Positions 25,208 to 33,800 of a DNA stretch of 64,000 bases are shown here, piece after piece. The notes beneath the pieces are model-generated. The model made no database searches. It saw nothing but the letters and a program-made list of their open reading frames with translations, and was not told the DNA's origin. Source of the stretch: Halolamina sp. CBA1230 (lineage in GTDB: Archaea; Halobacteriota; Halobacteria; Halobacteriales; Haloferacaceae); contig NZ_CP054587.1 in assembly GCF_002025255.2 (NCBI RefSeq), forward strand, positions 1,860,001 through 1,924,000. Reading direction: 5' to 3'. Made by a program: the position numbers and the translations under genes. How positions within the stretch are numbered: position 1 is the stretch's first letter; each line of letters starts with the position of its first letter.

Positions 25208-26491
25208 CTACCGCTCCGGATGCGTCGGCGCGTCGAACCCGCCGCGAACGAGCGGCTTCGCGACGTGGCGGCGGGCACACGGCGGCACCTCGTACCAGCC
25301 GCGTTCGAGGTCGCGGTCGACCTCGGTCTCGACTTTCCCCGGCGCGCTCGTCCCACAGTCGCGGCATCGGTACCCCTGGTTCCGGCCCGCGGAGCTCATC
25401 GTTGTCTCACAGTCCGGACATTTCGGGTTCCGGAGCGCCGTCCGGTCCAGGCCACGAACGGCGAACTTCTCGAGTTTGAGCGTGCCCGAACTCACCTCCC
25501 CGCAGACGGTGAGCTCGTCGCCCGGCCGGAGCGCGCGCACGCGGTGGCGGAACCGTTTGGTCGGTTCGAACGCCGCCGCGTCGATGGTCAACCTACTCTC
25601 GACGCCCCTGATCGGCACGAACACGTGGCCACCCTCCCGCGTTTCCGGCTCACCGGCGACGACACAGTCCACGCGGTACGCGCCGCCGTCGTCGAGGGCA
25701 GTGAGGTCGGCCACGTCGGCGGCGCGGAGGTGAGCGTCGGTGCCCTGGTTCGTCCGGAAGAGTGCGGTTCGCTCGACCGGCTCCGAGTCGATCCCCCCAG
25801 CGACTTCGCGGAGTGCCTCGGGGTCGTCACCCCTGATCCCGTAGAGGATGGGCCCCGGCGCGCTGGGCACGCAGACCGCCTCGTCCTCCACGCGGTCGAC
25901 GGTGTCCCACGCCGCGGGGTAGGCGTCCTCGGCGGCGGCGAACAGGCTCGCTTCGTCCACCTCGCGTGGCGTGCCACAGCGGTCGAACTCCCGGTAGGCG
26001 ATCAGTTCGTACGTCCACTCGTCGAAGGCGCCGGCCGCGCCGACCGCCGCGAGCGCGCCGATGCGGCCGTGGCCGCCCGTCCAGCCAGCGGTCTCGAAGC
26101 CCGTGTCGTCGGCCAGCGCGAGCGCGTCGTCGAGGTCGTGGAACTCGCGGACCGCATTGCGGGCGAACGCGGTGACGGCGGCCGGCACCTCGTCCGGGTC
26201 GCAGTCGGCGACGACGAGCCCGGGCGACGTACGGGGGTCGTCGGTCTCGGCCAGCGGTTCGAGTTCCTCGCGGGCGATCTCGGCGGCGTGGTCGGCGTCG
26301 AGATCGGTGTGGATCGCGAGCGCGGCGTTCCCCCGCGTTTTGCGCTCGACGGCGGGGTTGAGGCGGATCAGCAGGCGCTCGTCGATCGACCCCCCGGCGG
26401 CCGCGATCCGCTCGGCGATGCGGGCCGCGAGGTAGGTCGTGCACATCCCGCGCTCGCGGGAGTCGGTGTCGTCGACGCCGATGACGGTCAC
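25208..26491 (-). CDS. tiaS: tRNA(Ile2) 2-agmatinylcytidine synthetase
   Basis: 427 residues from GTG 26491 ([16 protein letters not shown]), matching TiaS length and its characteristic DDTDS start; the frame stays open upstream but without family similarity. Later parts include the TGGHGRIG motif, an OB-fold region and a C-terminal zinc ribbon CPDC...YRCRDCG. TiaS attaches agmatine to cytidine 34 of tRNA(Ile) so that it reads AUA, an essential archaeal step. It is divergent from an HTH regulator gene. Confidence 0.92.
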   Translation of the reverse strand: MTVIGVDDTDSRERGMCTTYLAARIAERIAAAGGSIDERLLIRLNPAVERKTRGNAALAIHTDLDADHAAEIAREELEPLAETDDPRTSPGLVVADCDPDEVPAAVTAFARNAVREFHDLDDALALADDTGFETAGWTGGHGRIGALAAVGAAGAFDEWTYELIAYREFDRCGTPREVDEASLFAAAEDAYPAAWDTVDRVEDEAVCVPSAPGPILYGIRGDDPEALREVAGGIDSEPVERTALFRTNQGTDAHLRAADVADLTALDDGGAYRVDCVVAGEPETREGGHVFVPIRGVESRLTIDAAAFEPTKRFRHRVRALRPGDELTVCGEVSSGTLKLEKFAVRGLDRTALRNPKCPDCETTMSSAGRNQGYRCRDCGTSAPGKVETEVDRDLERGWYEVPPCARRHVAKPLVRGGFDAPTHPER

Positions 26492-26622
26492 GCCGGGAGG
26501 GAGGCGGCCGACGGCCAAGGCGGTTTCGCGTCGATCGACCGAGCGCCAACTCCCGATATATGGAGCTATCGGTCGCTCGAACAGCGAACCGCCCGACTGC
26601 GCCGTCCCGGGTCGACACAACG

Positions 26623-26630
26623 TATATATG
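26623..26630 (+). promoter_or_regulatory. TATA box of HTH regulator gene
   Basis: TATATATG lies 24-31 bases before ATG 26654, so the mRNA is expected to be leaderless. A second AT-rich block (GATATATGG near 26555) faces tiaS. Confidence 0.65.
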
Positions 26631-26653
26631 CCGTGAGTCGCCTACTTCCCCAT

Positions 26654-27634
26654 ATGAGCCGTACAGCGCTGATCGAGAACGTCACGGCGATGCTGCAGGA
26701 CGCCGGGTTCCTCGTCAGCGAGCGCTGTGCGATCCGGCCCAAGAGCTTCGACGTCGCGGCCCGCCGCGGCGAGGAGCTCGTGCTGCTGAAGGTGCTGGGC
26801 AACGTCGACGCGTTCGACGCCGCCACGGGGCGGGAGATGCGTCGACTCGGGGAGTACCTCTCGGCGACGCCGATGGTCGTGGGGATGCGCACCCGCGACG
26901 AGGAGCTGAAGCCGGAGGTGGTGTACTTCCGTCACGGCGTGCCCGCGATCCATCCGGACACCGCGTTCGACTTGTTCGTCGAGGACGTGCCGCCGCTGAT
27001 CTACGCGGCCCCCGGCGGGCTGTACGTCAACATCGACGGCGACCTGCTCTCGGAGAGCCGCGAGGAGGAGGACTGGAGCCTCGGGAAACTCGCCTCCGAG
27101 CTCGGCGTCTCCCGGCGCACCGTCTCGAAGTACGAGGACGGGATGAACGCCTCCATCGACGTCGCGGTGAAGCTGGAGGAGCTGTTCGACCGCCCCTTCA
27201 CGGCGCCGATGAACGTGATGGAGGGCGCCGAGGAGGTCCGCGACGCCGAGCCCACCCCCGACGCGCCGGAAGCCGACCCCGACGACGAGCACGTCGTGGG
27301 CGTGCTGACGCGGGCGGGCTTTACGGTCCACCCCACCACGCGGGCGCCGTTCAACAGCGTGAGCGAGGACGAGGAGCGCCGCGGCCGCGACGGCGCGAAG
27401 CTGCTGACGGGCCACTCGGAGTTCACCCCCAACGCCGAGAAGCGCGCCCGGATCATGTCCTCGCTGGGGCAGGTCACCCGCACGCGCTCGGTGTACTTCG
27501 TCGAGAACGACGCCAGCCGCGAGTCCGTGAAGGGGACCGCGCTGGTCTCCTGTGACGAGCTGGCGGAGACGGACGACCCCGAGGCGGTGCGGGATCTGAT
27601 CCGCGAGCGCGCCGCAGAGCCTGGCGAAGCCTGA
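26654..27634 (+). CDS. Archaeal HTH-type transcriptional regulator (XRE-like)
   Basis: 326 residues. The N-terminal 130 residues look like an endonuclease-fold (Mrr-like) domain ([20 protein letters not shown]). A helix-turn-helix follows at about 146-168 ([20 protein letters not shown]), then a C-terminal domain that resembles a second copy of the first. This matches the conserved archaeal family of putative HTH regulators (MF_00584 type). Targets are unknown. A dispersed repeat element follows the gene. Confidence 0.82.
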   Translation: MSRTALIENVTAMLQDAGFLVSERCAIRPKSFDVAARRGEELVLLKVLGNVDAFDAATGREMRRLGEYLSATPMVVGMRTRDEELKPEVVYFRHGVPAIHPDTAFDLFVEDVPPLIYAAPGGLYVNIDGDLLSESREEEDWSLGKLASELGVSRRTVSKYEDGMNASIDVAVKLEELFDRPFTAPMNVMEGAEEVRDAEPTPDAPEADPDDEHVVGVLTRAGFTVHPTTRAPFNSVSEDEERRGRDGAKLLTGHSEFTPNAEKRARIMSSLGQVTRTRSVYFVENDASRESVKGTALVSCDELAETDDPEAVRDLIRERAAEPGEA

Positions 27635-27700
27635 TTCTCTCCGTTCGTTGGGTTCGCTGTTCGTGTTTCGGTGGGAAGCAAGAGTAGATCTGGCTCGAAC

Positions 27701-28125
27701 AGCGACAGCAACAGCATCTCGATGCTTGACCACTTGCGACCGCAGGGTGCCGGGCACGAGGCCCATCATCAGAAATCGGAGATTTCTGATTGGCAGACGA
27801 GGATCTTCGATTCTCGTCGACGTCGCCGGACTACGTCCGGCTGGCAGCCGAGAGTCAGGGACTCTCGGCGACGCCCGCGAGGCGTCCACCGCCACCGCAT
27901 CGCCGTCGCTGTCGGCGCGAAGCGCACGCGGCCTCGTGCCGCTTGTCAGAGCAGGATCGAAGATCCCGCAGGCCGTACGGGCGACGCACGGGTCGCCCGT
28001 ACGACAGCGCGAGGGACGAGTGACTGAGCGACAGCGAAGGAACGAGTCGGCTGGGGAGGTTCGTGGGCTGTGCGGGGCAGTTGCGGTCACAAGTGGCCAA
28101 CGATCGAGCTACTGTTGCCGTCAAT
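27701..28125 (+). repeat. Dispersed element with inverted-repeat ends, copy 1
   Basis: Core end sequences GACCACTTGCGACCGC (27728-27743) and GCGGTCACAAGTGGCC (28083-28098) are inverted repeats (14 of 16), and the similarity continues outward (ACAGCATCTCGATGC against ATCGAGCTACTGTTGC). The right third carries blocks shared with copies 2 and 3 (GCGAGGGACGAGTGA, GAGTCGGCTGGGGAGG, GGCTGTGCGGGGC). It lies in the 668-base gap after the HTH gene. Open frames across it lack any recognisable protein features. Confidence 0.8.
27768..27869 (+). repeat. Four consecutive hairpins with 3-base loops
   Basis: Arms ATCAGAAATC (loop GGA, 27768-27790), GACGAGGATC (loop TTC, one wobble, 27796-27818), GCCGGAC (loop TAC, 27825-27841) and GCCGAGAGTC (loop AGG, 27847-27869). 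Gaps between hairpins are 5, 6 and 5 bases. A further hairpin with 12-base perfect arms CGTACGGGCGAC lies at 27973-28002. Confidence 0.85.
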
Positions 28126-28256
28126 GCCGAAGGATCGAGCTACTGTTGCCGTCAATGCCGAAGGATCGAGCTACTGTTGCCGTCAATGCCGAAGGATCGA
28201 ACTACTGTTGCCGTCAATGCCGAAGGATCGAACTACTGTTGCTGTCGATGCCGAAT
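28102..28256 (+). repeat. 31-bp tandem repeat, five units
   Basis: Units begin at 28102, 28133, 28164, 28195 and 28226, each starting GATCGARCTACTGTTGCYGT. Units 1-3 are identical, unit 4 has one change and unit 5 four. The unit resembles the outer end of repeat copy 1. There are no spacers, so it is not a CRISPR array. Confidence 0.9.
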
Positions 28257-28302
28257 AGGAGTAAGATCGTAGCTAGCCCAGTACCACCGAAAACCTCACT
28301 AA

Positions 28303-28980
28303 TCAGGGCGCGACGCCGACGGTCAGCAGCGTCCCCCACGTCCGGTAGCGTTCGACCATCGCCTCCCGACTCCCGAACCCCTCGTGGGGGAACTCCGACT
28401 CCTCGGGAATCTCCGTCTCGCGGTCCGGGACGTTGTCCTGCTCGGCGACGTGCAGGCCGGCGGCGCGGAACGCCTCGCGGTACTGCTCGCGGTCCCAGCG
28501 GGTCATCTCCACCGAGATGTTCTCCTGCCAGTCGTGGGAGGCGACGTTCTCCTCGTAGTAGTTCACCGCGCAGTAGAACGTCCCGCCGGGTTTCAGCACG
28601 CGCCGGATCTCCTCCAGCGTGTGGTGGGGGTCGTTCGCGTAGTAGAACGCCTCCATCGTGAACACGTGGTCGATCGAGTCCGTCTCGAAGGGAAGGTGAT
28701 CGAAGTCGCCGACGAGAAAGCCGATCGCGTCGTCGTCGGTGTAGCTGTCGGCTTTCCGGGCCATCTCGGGTGAGCCGTCGAGTCCGTAGCCGGCGCCGAT
28801 CCCCCGCTCGCGCAGCGCCCGGAGCGCGTACCCGCTGCCGGTGCCGAGATCCAGCACGCGGTCCCCCGCCTCGACGGGCATCCGTGCAAGGATCGGGCGT
28901 GCGGTGTGCCAGTGGCGCTCCTCCATCCCCTGCTCGCGGTCCTCGGTGGCCCAGCTGTCGAACTCCTCGCGAACGCTCAT
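28303..28980 (-). CDS. Class I SAM-dependent methyltransferase
   Basis: 225 residues from ATG 28980. The SAM-binding motif I is VLDLGTGSGYALRAL (about 43-57), with motif-II-like GFLVGDFDHLPF and IRRVLKPGGTFYCAVNYYEE. The C-terminal half resembles sterol/quinone-type or small-molecule methyltransferases. Substrate unknown. It is divergent from the gene at 29085 with 104 bases between. Confidence 0.88.
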   Translation of the reverse strand: MSVREEFDSWATEDREQGMEERHWHTARPILARMPVEAGDRVLDLGTGSGYALRALRERGIGAGYGLDGSPEMARKADSYTDDDAIGFLVGDFDHLPFETDSIDHVFTMEAFYYANDPHHTLEEIRRVLKPGGTFYCAVNYYEENVASHDWQENISVEMTRWDREQYREAFRAAGLHVAEQDNVPDRETEIPEESEFPHEGFGSREAMVERYRTWGTLLTVGVAP

Positions 28981-29084
28981 GGGTCGGGTTCGAGCGTGCG
29001 GGGCAAAACGGGTTCGGCTCCGGCCGGTCGTCGACAGGAAGCCGGCGCCGCGAGTTTGAAGTCGCCGCCCCCCTACCACCGGAT

Positions 29085-29669
29085 ATGGAGTACGACCTCG
29101 CCATCGACGGCGCGCCCGACAGCGTCCCGGCCGGGACCGCGCTGCTGCTGTTGCACCCCAGCATCGGGGAGACCGACCGCGTCGACACCGACTTCCTCAG
29201 CGTCGACACCGACCGTTTCCTCGTCGTCTCCACCCGAACTACCGCCCGCGAGGTCGAACAGAAACTCGACTACTACGAGGTCGACGAGTCGCGGGCGGAG
29301 GTCCTCGACACCCTCTCGATCGAACGGGGGTACTCCCGGCGCTCGGCGCCGCATATCCACTACGCGGCCGGCCCGGACGACGTCGAGGGGATCGTCGAAC
29401 AGGTCGAGGCGTTCCTGACCGAGCACGACGGCCAGCTCCGCATCACGCTCGACTCGCTCAGCGAACTCGCCTACTACGGCGACGAGGACGCCGCGCTGGA
29501 GGCAGCCGAGCGACTGATCGAACTCGTTCGTGAACACGACGCGGTCTGCCTGTTCCACCTCTCCAGCGAAGTCCACGACGACGAGACGGTCGCCGCGTTC
29601 ACGGAGCTGTTCGACGCGACGGTCCGCCTCCACGACGACGGTACTGTGAGCTACGAACCGCGAGAGTAG
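29085..29669 (+). CDS. Haloarchaeal RecA-fold-like protein without P-loop
   Basis: 194 residues from ATG 29085. Segments ALLLLHPSIGETDRV, LVVSTRTTAREVEQKL, LRITLDSLSELAYY and AVCLFHLSSEVHDDE follow the strand order of the RecA/KaiC-like proteins abundant in haloarchaea (HTR-like, DUF7504 type), but no GxxGxGKT loop is present. Probably a regulatory or sensory relative; function unknown. Confidence 0.7.
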   Translation: MEYDLAIDGAPDSVPAGTALLLLHPSIGETDRVDTDFLSVDTDRFLVVSTRTTAREVEQKLDYYEVDESRAEVLDTLSIERGYSRRSAPHIHYAAGPDDVEGIVEQVEAFLTEHDGQLRITLDSLSELAYYGDEDAALEAAERLIELVREHDAVCLFHLSSEVHDDETVAAFTELFDATVRLHDDGTVSYEPRE

Positions 29670-29720
29670 GCGGGCGGCGCGGTTTTCCCTTCTCGACCCG
29701 TCCCCGTCACGGTGTTCCAC

Positions 29721-29850
29721 TCGAAATCCCGGGGAATCGACGAGGGTGTTTCCAGTCGAAACTGTACGTGGAGTCGAAGTAGTCGAAACGGACGATGGAG
29801 TTGAAACAGCAGAAGCCGACGGCTGAGTCGAAACGACGACCGCAGTCGAA
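29721..29850 (+). repeat. Cluster of GTCGAA repeats in 9-bp phase
   Basis: TCGAA (once TTGAA) occurs at 29721, 29756, 29774, 29783, 29801, 29828 and 29846. The last five intervals are 18, 9, 18, 27 and 18 bases. The core AGTCGAAAC resembles the centre of origin recognition boxes found 3-4 kb away, without the G-run. The 192-base gap contains no supported gene. Confidence 0.6.
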
Positions 29851-29861
29851 GCCGTCCGCCG

Positions 29862-30644
29862 TTACTCCGCGAGCGCGTCAATCGTCTTCTCGGCCCACCG
29901 GACCGCGTACTCGGCGCCGTGGTCGCGGTAGGCCAGCGTGTCGAGTGCGGCGAACGGCGCGGGCAGGTCGAGCCCGTGTTTCACCGCCGAACACGCCAGT
30001 TCCGTCGCCGCCGGGAACTCGGTCTCGCCCCGGGCAACCTCACCCGGGAGGTCGTCGATCCGGCCGACGAGGCGGTCGCCGGCGTCGGCCCACGCCGCGT
30101 GGAGCTCGTCGTGATCGCCCTCCCACGCGCGGAACCGCTCGCGGGTGTGCAGGCCGACCCAAGCGTCGTACAGCGCGGCCGCGACCTGGTACGTTGCCGC
30201 GCCGCCGAGCCCCAGCGCGTCGTCGAGGTCGGCGTACCGCTCGCCGAAGAAGGGGAGGAAGCTCTCCGGAACGCCCTCGTCGATCTCAACCAGCGCCTCG
30301 GCGAGCAGGAACTCGCGGAACGACTCCGGCGTCCCCTCGGCACGGGCCTTCACGATCACCGTCGGCGGCTCGGTCTGGCGGGTCCAGACAACCGTGCCGT
30401 CGCCCGGGAGGCCGATCGTGAACTGGTCGGAGGTGTAGGCTTCCAGTTGGGCCGGCGCGTTCTCGGGGAGCCACGCGTCTGGGTAGCTGGCGGGATCGAG
30501 CGCGTCCACGAGCAGCCCCAACTCCTCCGCGACCGCCGGCGGGAGCGTCTCGAAATCCTGCTCGGCGTCGAGGACGCGAACGTCGGGCGCGAGCTCGCTG
30601 TGCAGTCGCTCGACCGTCGGGGAGAGCGTCCGTTCGGCGAACAT
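29862..30644 (-). CDS. Conserved haloarchaeal hypothetical (DUF7089-like)
   Basis: 260 residues, acidic, mixed alpha/beta N-terminus and helical C-terminus (EVARGETEFPAATELACSAV). No membrane segment or catalytic motif recognised. Its start overlaps the stop of a 30-residue membrane peptide gene (TGATG). It lies beside the replication origin cluster. Confidence 0.65.
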   Translation of the reverse strand: MFAERTLSPTVERLHSELAPDVRVLDAEQDFETLPPAVAEELGLLVDALDPASYPDAWLPENAPAQLEAYTSDQFTIGLPGDGTVVWTRQTEPPTVIVKARAEGTPESFREFLLAEALVEIDEGVPESFLPFFGERYADLDDALGLGGAATYQVAAALYDAWVGLHTRERFRAWEGDHDELHAAWADAGDRLVGRIDDLPGEVARGETEFPAATELACSAVKHGLDLPAPFAALDTLAYRDHGAEYAVRWAEKTIDALAE

Positions 30645-30736
30645 CAGGCCGAGAGGACGATCTGGAAGACGAGCGCGAACGCCAGAATCGCGGACAGGCC
30701 GACTGTGCTGGTGACGATCTTCGTCGCCGTGCTCAT
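30644..30736 (-). CDS. 30-residue single-span membrane peptide
   Basis: Reads MSTATKIVTSTVGLSAILAF followed by a second hydrophobic stretch ending FQIVLSA. One membrane helix spans nearly the whole product. It overlaps the next start by TGATG, which supports translation and a partnership with the 260-residue protein. Confidence 0.6.
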   Translation of the reverse strand: MSTATKIVTSTVGLSAILAFALVFQIVLSA

Positions 30737-30787
30737 ACCGCCACCTGCGACCGCGTGGCTGTTAACGGTTGCTGAAGCGGTCGGCGT

Positions 30788-30866
30788 GGGGGAGGAGAGG
30801 GGTAGGGAGGAGCAGTGAGGAAGAGAGGAGCAGGGAGGAAGAGAGGAGCAGGGAGGAAGGGAGCAG
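30788..30866 (+). repeat. Polypurine tract with 18-bp tandem units
   Basis: Nearly pure A/G on the plus strand. Units TGAGGAAGAGAGGAGCAG (30816-30833), GGAGGAAGAGAGGAGCAG (30834-30851) and a shortened third (30852-30866). It lies between the end of oapC and the promoter side of the 30-residue peptide gene. Confidence 0.75.
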
Positions 30867-30883
30867 AGGTGGGATCGACCCAG

Positions 30884-31669
30884 CTACTCGTCGATGCCGT
30901 AGTCGTCGGCCATCTCGATCACGTACCGGCCGTCCTCCTGGAGCGAGATGATGTACTCCTTCCGGTCGTACAGCTCCATGAGGTTGAGTTCGTACTGGCC
31001 GGGCGCGGTGATCTTGATGCTCTCGAACTGGTCGTTCAGCTCCTCGCGCAGCGACCGCAGGTCGGTGTCCTCGTCGCTCACCGGCTCCTCCCGTTCCGGC
31101 GCCGAGCCCGCGACGGGCTGTTTCTCGACGTCGTCGTCGGGGCCGACCGCACCCGAGAGGTCGAACTCGTCGGTGTCCTCGCCCGACGGCGTCTCCGTCG
31201 GGGGTCCTTGTGGCGTGCCGCGACCGCTGGCGACCTCCTCCTCGGCCGCCTCCATCTTCCGGCGCGCCTCGTCGATCTCCTCGATACTGGCCGACGAGGA
31301 GCGCGCGTCGTTCTGGGCACGGTTCTCCTCGCCCACCTCGTCGTCGATTTCGGCGTCGCGGAACGCTTCTTCCCGTTCGGCGACCCCCGACTCCGCGTCG
31401 TCGGCCGCCGTGGGTTTCGGGTCCGCCGTTTCGGAGGCTGTAGGTTTCGGATCCGGCGTTTCGGACGCCGACGTTTCAGGTCCGGTCGCGGGCTCCTCGG
31501 CGTCGGCCGGTTCGGGTGGCTCGGCGTCGGTGGCCGAAGCGTCGTCCGTGGCAGCGCGGCCGGCCGGCTGGAACTGGAACTTGTTCCCGCCGCAGTTCGG
31601 ACAGCCCGATAGCATCTCCTTGGAGCCGTCGTCGAACTGCCGGCCGCAGGTGGTACACTCGTGGGGCAC
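30884..31669 (-). CDS. oapC: Origin-associated zinc-ribbon protein OapC
   Basis: 261 residues. The N-terminal ribbon HECTTCGRQF...GCPNCGGNKF (residues 3-26) is followed by a long Asp/Glu/Ala/Pro-rich disordered linker (30-200) and a C-terminal conserved domain (QFESIKITAPGQYELNLMEL). This is the layout of OapC/ArvC proteins encoded next to haloarchaeal orc1 origins. It is last in the leftward oapA-oapB-oapC group; 4 bases separate it from oapB. Biochemical function is not established. Confidence 0.85.
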   Translation of the reverse strand: MPHECTTCGRQFDDGSKEMLSGCPNCGGNKFQFQPAGRAATDDASATDAEPPEPADAEEPATGPETSASETPDPKPTASETADPKPTAADDAESGVAEREEAFRDAEIDDEVGEENRAQNDARSSSASIEEIDEARRKMEAAEEEVASGRGTPQGPPTETPSGEDTDEFDLSGAVGPDDDVEKQPVAGSAPEREEPVSDEDTDLRSLREELNDQFESIKITAPGQYELNLMELYDRKEYIISLQEDGRYVIEMADDYGIDE

Positions 31670-31673
31670 GGGA

Positions 31674-32096
31674 CTACTTGCGCGAGACGAGCGTGCTGAT
31701 CAGGTTCTCGTCCTTGTGGAGCGTCTCGATCTGGTTCGCCGGGCCGATCACCGTCAGCTTCTGTGTCTGCTCCTCCTTCCCCATCAGCCGGTCGAACAGC
31801 CCGGGGTTGCTCGAACTCGATTTGGGGTAGGTCTCGATCTCGATGCCGCTGAACTCGTCCGGGCTGATCTCCGTCATCGTGACCTCGATCAGCTTCGACT
31901 CCTCGTCGGGGGTGAGCCCCTCCTCTAATATCACGATGTTGCCGTCGCGAACGCCGTCGAGGATCAGGCGGATCTTCTCCATGCTGGTGAGCCCCTCCAT
32001 CCGGGCGCCGCTGATCATGTCGACCCGGACGCCGTCGTCGAGGTCGTCCTCTTCGGGGGAGGAACCGTCGCCGTCGCCGCTGGTTACTTCGGGCAT
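31674..32096 (-). CDS. oapB: Origin-associated protein OapB (DUF2073)
   Basis: 140 residues with RVDMISGARMEGLTSMEKIR and GVRDGNIVILEEGLTPDEES, the hallmarks of DUF2073/ArvB proteins. It sits two bases after the GTPase gene oapA and 4 bases before oapC, the fixed order seen beside haloarchaeal origins. Presumed to work with the GTPase; molecular role unknown. Confidence 0.88.
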   Translation of the reverse strand: MPEVTSGDGDGSSPEEDDLDDGVRVDMISGARMEGLTSMEKIRLILDGVRDGNIVILEEGLTPDEESKLIEVTMTEISPDEFSGIEIETYPKSSSSNPGLFDRLMGKEEQTQKLTVIGPANQIETLHKDENLISTLVSRK

Positions 32097-32098
32097 TG

Positions 32099-32740
32099 TT
32101 AGGAGAAGTACTCCGCGATGTTCTCGTACACTTCGTCCATGTTCTGTCCCTCCAGTGCGGAGAGCGGGATCGTCTCGTGCTGCGGGAACGCGTTCGCGAT
32201 CCGCTGGATGTCCGACTCCTCCTTGTCGATCTTGTTCGCGAGGATCAGCACCGGGAGCTCCTGGCTCTCGATGATGCCGATCAGCATCGTGTTCACCTGC
32301 GTGAACGGGTCCTCGGTGCTGTCGAGCACGTAGATCACGCCGTCGACGTCCTCCCGGAGCCAGTGCATGGCCTCGGCGACACCTTCGGTCGCCTCGCGGG
32401 AGCGCCGGACGGCGTCCTCCTTCTCCATGTCGTGGTCGAGGAACTCCTCGTAGTCGACTTTCGTCGCGACGCCGGGCGTGTCGACGATGTCGATCGTGAC
32501 CTCCCGACCGTCACGTTCGATGGTCACACCCTCCTTCCGGCGCGCACGCCGTGTCTCGTGGGGGATGTGACTCTCCGGGCCCACCGCGTCGCCGGTCCAG
32601 TCGCGGGCGATGCGGTTCGCCAGCGTGGTCTTCCCGGCGTTGGGCGGGCCGTAGATCCCGATCCGTTTCGGCTCCTCTGACGCGAACAGGCCGTCCGTGA
32701 CCCGCGTAATACTTTGTTTCAGACTCGTGAGCAGACCCAT
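32099..32740 (-). CDS. oapA: Era-like GTPase OapA
   Basis: 213 residues with G1 GPPNAGKTT (about 30-38), G3 DTPGV, and G4 NKID. The internal segment DHDMEKEDAVRRSREATEGV is typical of this archaeal subgroup. It reads leftward away from the origin region, divergent from orc1. First gene of the oap operon; its promoter must lie at the left edge of the origin region. Confidence 0.88.
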   Translation of the reverse strand: MGLLTSLKQSITRVTDGLFASEEPKRIGIYGPPNAGKTTLANRIARDWTGDAVGPESHIPHETRRARRKEGVTIERDGREVTIDIVDTPGVATKVDYEEFLDHDMEKEDAVRRSREATEGVAEAMHWLREDVDGVIYVLDSTEDPFTQVNTMLIGIIESQELPVLILANKIDKEESDIQRIANAFPQHETIPLSALEGQNMDEVYENIAEYFS

Positions 32741-32880
32741 CCTTGTCTCCTGCTCCCTGACGGTAGGGAGCCGTTACACCGAGTACCGCCGGCGATGCAC
32801 TTAAGAATGGCGTCGGACGCCGTGGAACGTTCCGGGAGGGCGCCGACGCCGACCGTAACGGGAAAAACGACATACGGAGT

Positions 32881-32901
32881 CTCGACACGAAACGGTGGGG
32901 T
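32881..32901 (+). other. ORB-like site 1
   Basis: CTCGACACGAAACGGTGGGG, direct orientation, leftmost of the set and close to the oapA start. Confidence 0.7.
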
Positions 32902-32993
32902 CCGGTCGGACCCCCATCGAACGGGTCCGGTCGAGCTCCCCCCGAACTGCATGGACGAACGATCAGATGTCAGATGTCAGATGCTTCCGGGGG

Positions 32994-33015
32994 TCTCCAC
33001 ACGAAACGTGGGTGG
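32994..33015 (+). other. ORB-like site 2
   Basis: TCTCCACACGAAACGTGGGT, direct orientation; shorter G-run. Confidence 0.7.
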
Positions 33016-33120
33016 AGGTTCGTAGCTCCGTTCGGTCGAGGAGCTTCTTCCCACTGGAGATTGCCTGAACGGCCGATCTGCCGAGGGTTCGATCTCGCGA
33101 TCCCGAACTGTGAACCCCCT

Positions 33121-33141
33121 CCCCTCCGTTTCGCGTGGAAC
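33121..33141 (-). other. ORB-like site 3, inverted
   Basis: On the minus strand GTTCCACGCGAAACGGAGGG, extended by a further G-run. It bounds the AT-rich core on the left. Confidence 0.8.
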
Positions 33142-33327
33142 CACGAGCGAGAGAGGGGGAGGGGTGACGAGCCGTCGCCAGTAAACACAACTAACCACAC
33201 ACGTCACGAACTAAATAAAGGATGGAGATTGCAGTACGGACTAATCTATCGTCGTGTAGTGTAAAACTACCGCTCGAGAGGAGGCGGTTACTGCCGCTTC
33301 CCGACCCCCACCCCCACCTGATTCCGC

Positions 33328-33349
33328 GTTCCACCCGAAACGATGGGGT
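33328..33349 (+). other. ORB-like site 4
   Basis: GTTCCACCCGAAACGATGGG followed by GTGGGGGGG, the best match in the region, bounding the AT-rich core on the right. The long G-string is a known halophile extension of ORBs. Confidence 0.85.
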
Positions 33350-33466
33350 GGGGGGGTCACTACCCGCCACCGTTTCCCGTCCAACGCGGCGCGCGGCCAG
33401 TCCTCGTCTCCGGCTCGACCCGGACGATCGTGAAACTGACCGCGGCTCGCCGCTGTTTCCGGCCGG

Positions 33467-33487
33467 GCCACCGTTTCGGCTCCAGCC
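33467..33487 (-). other. ORB-like site 5, weaker, inverted
   Basis: Minus strand GGCTGGAGCCGAAACGGTGG. A still weaker one (GTTGGACGGGAAACGGTGG) lies at 33367-33385. Confidence 0.45.
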
Positions 33488-33560
33488 CTCACTGACCCGA
33501 CACACCCTCTCGACCGCTTCGACTCCAATCGTCGACGCCACACCCGTCTTTCGCCTGCCC

Positions 33561-33581
33561 GTCCAGTCGAAACAGTGGGGA
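33561..33581 (+). other. ORB-like site 6
   Basis: GTCCAGTCGAAACAGTGGGG, direct orientation. Confidence 0.65.
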
Positions 33582-33800
33582 TCAGGGCCGTAGGTCCCGC
33601 CTACAGTCGTCGAGAACGTCGGGTGTCACTCGACCCAGCTTCCGGGCCGAACCGTCCACGCGCCGCGACGACAGGGACAGGTTTTTGGTACCCCTATTCA
33701 TTTGGTTCGAGTGCATCAACTGGACGGCGCTCCGGAAACTCTCGCGACGGATCGGGCCTTGCAGGTGGTTTCCGGCGGAAAATCCCGGTCCCGAGTGCCG

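Noticed and set aside
25220-26653. Long plus-strand frame joined to the HTH regulator
   Set aside because: It is antisense to tiaS; the regulator has its own TATA box and family start at 26654.
28102-28256. Regular repeats that could suggest a CRISPR array
   Set aside because: Units are directly adjacent with no spacers and no cas genes are nearby; it is a simple 31-bp tandem repeat.
28063-28272. Open frames with repeated peptide EGSSYCCRQCRRIELL-like units
   Set aside because: Created by the 31-bp repeat being open in several frames; no start signals, no family, and a period not divisible by three.
32963-33207. Three overlapping minus-strand frames of about 75 codons in the origin region
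   Set aside because: They overlap each other and the ORBs, and none has protein-like composition or a promoter at the right place.
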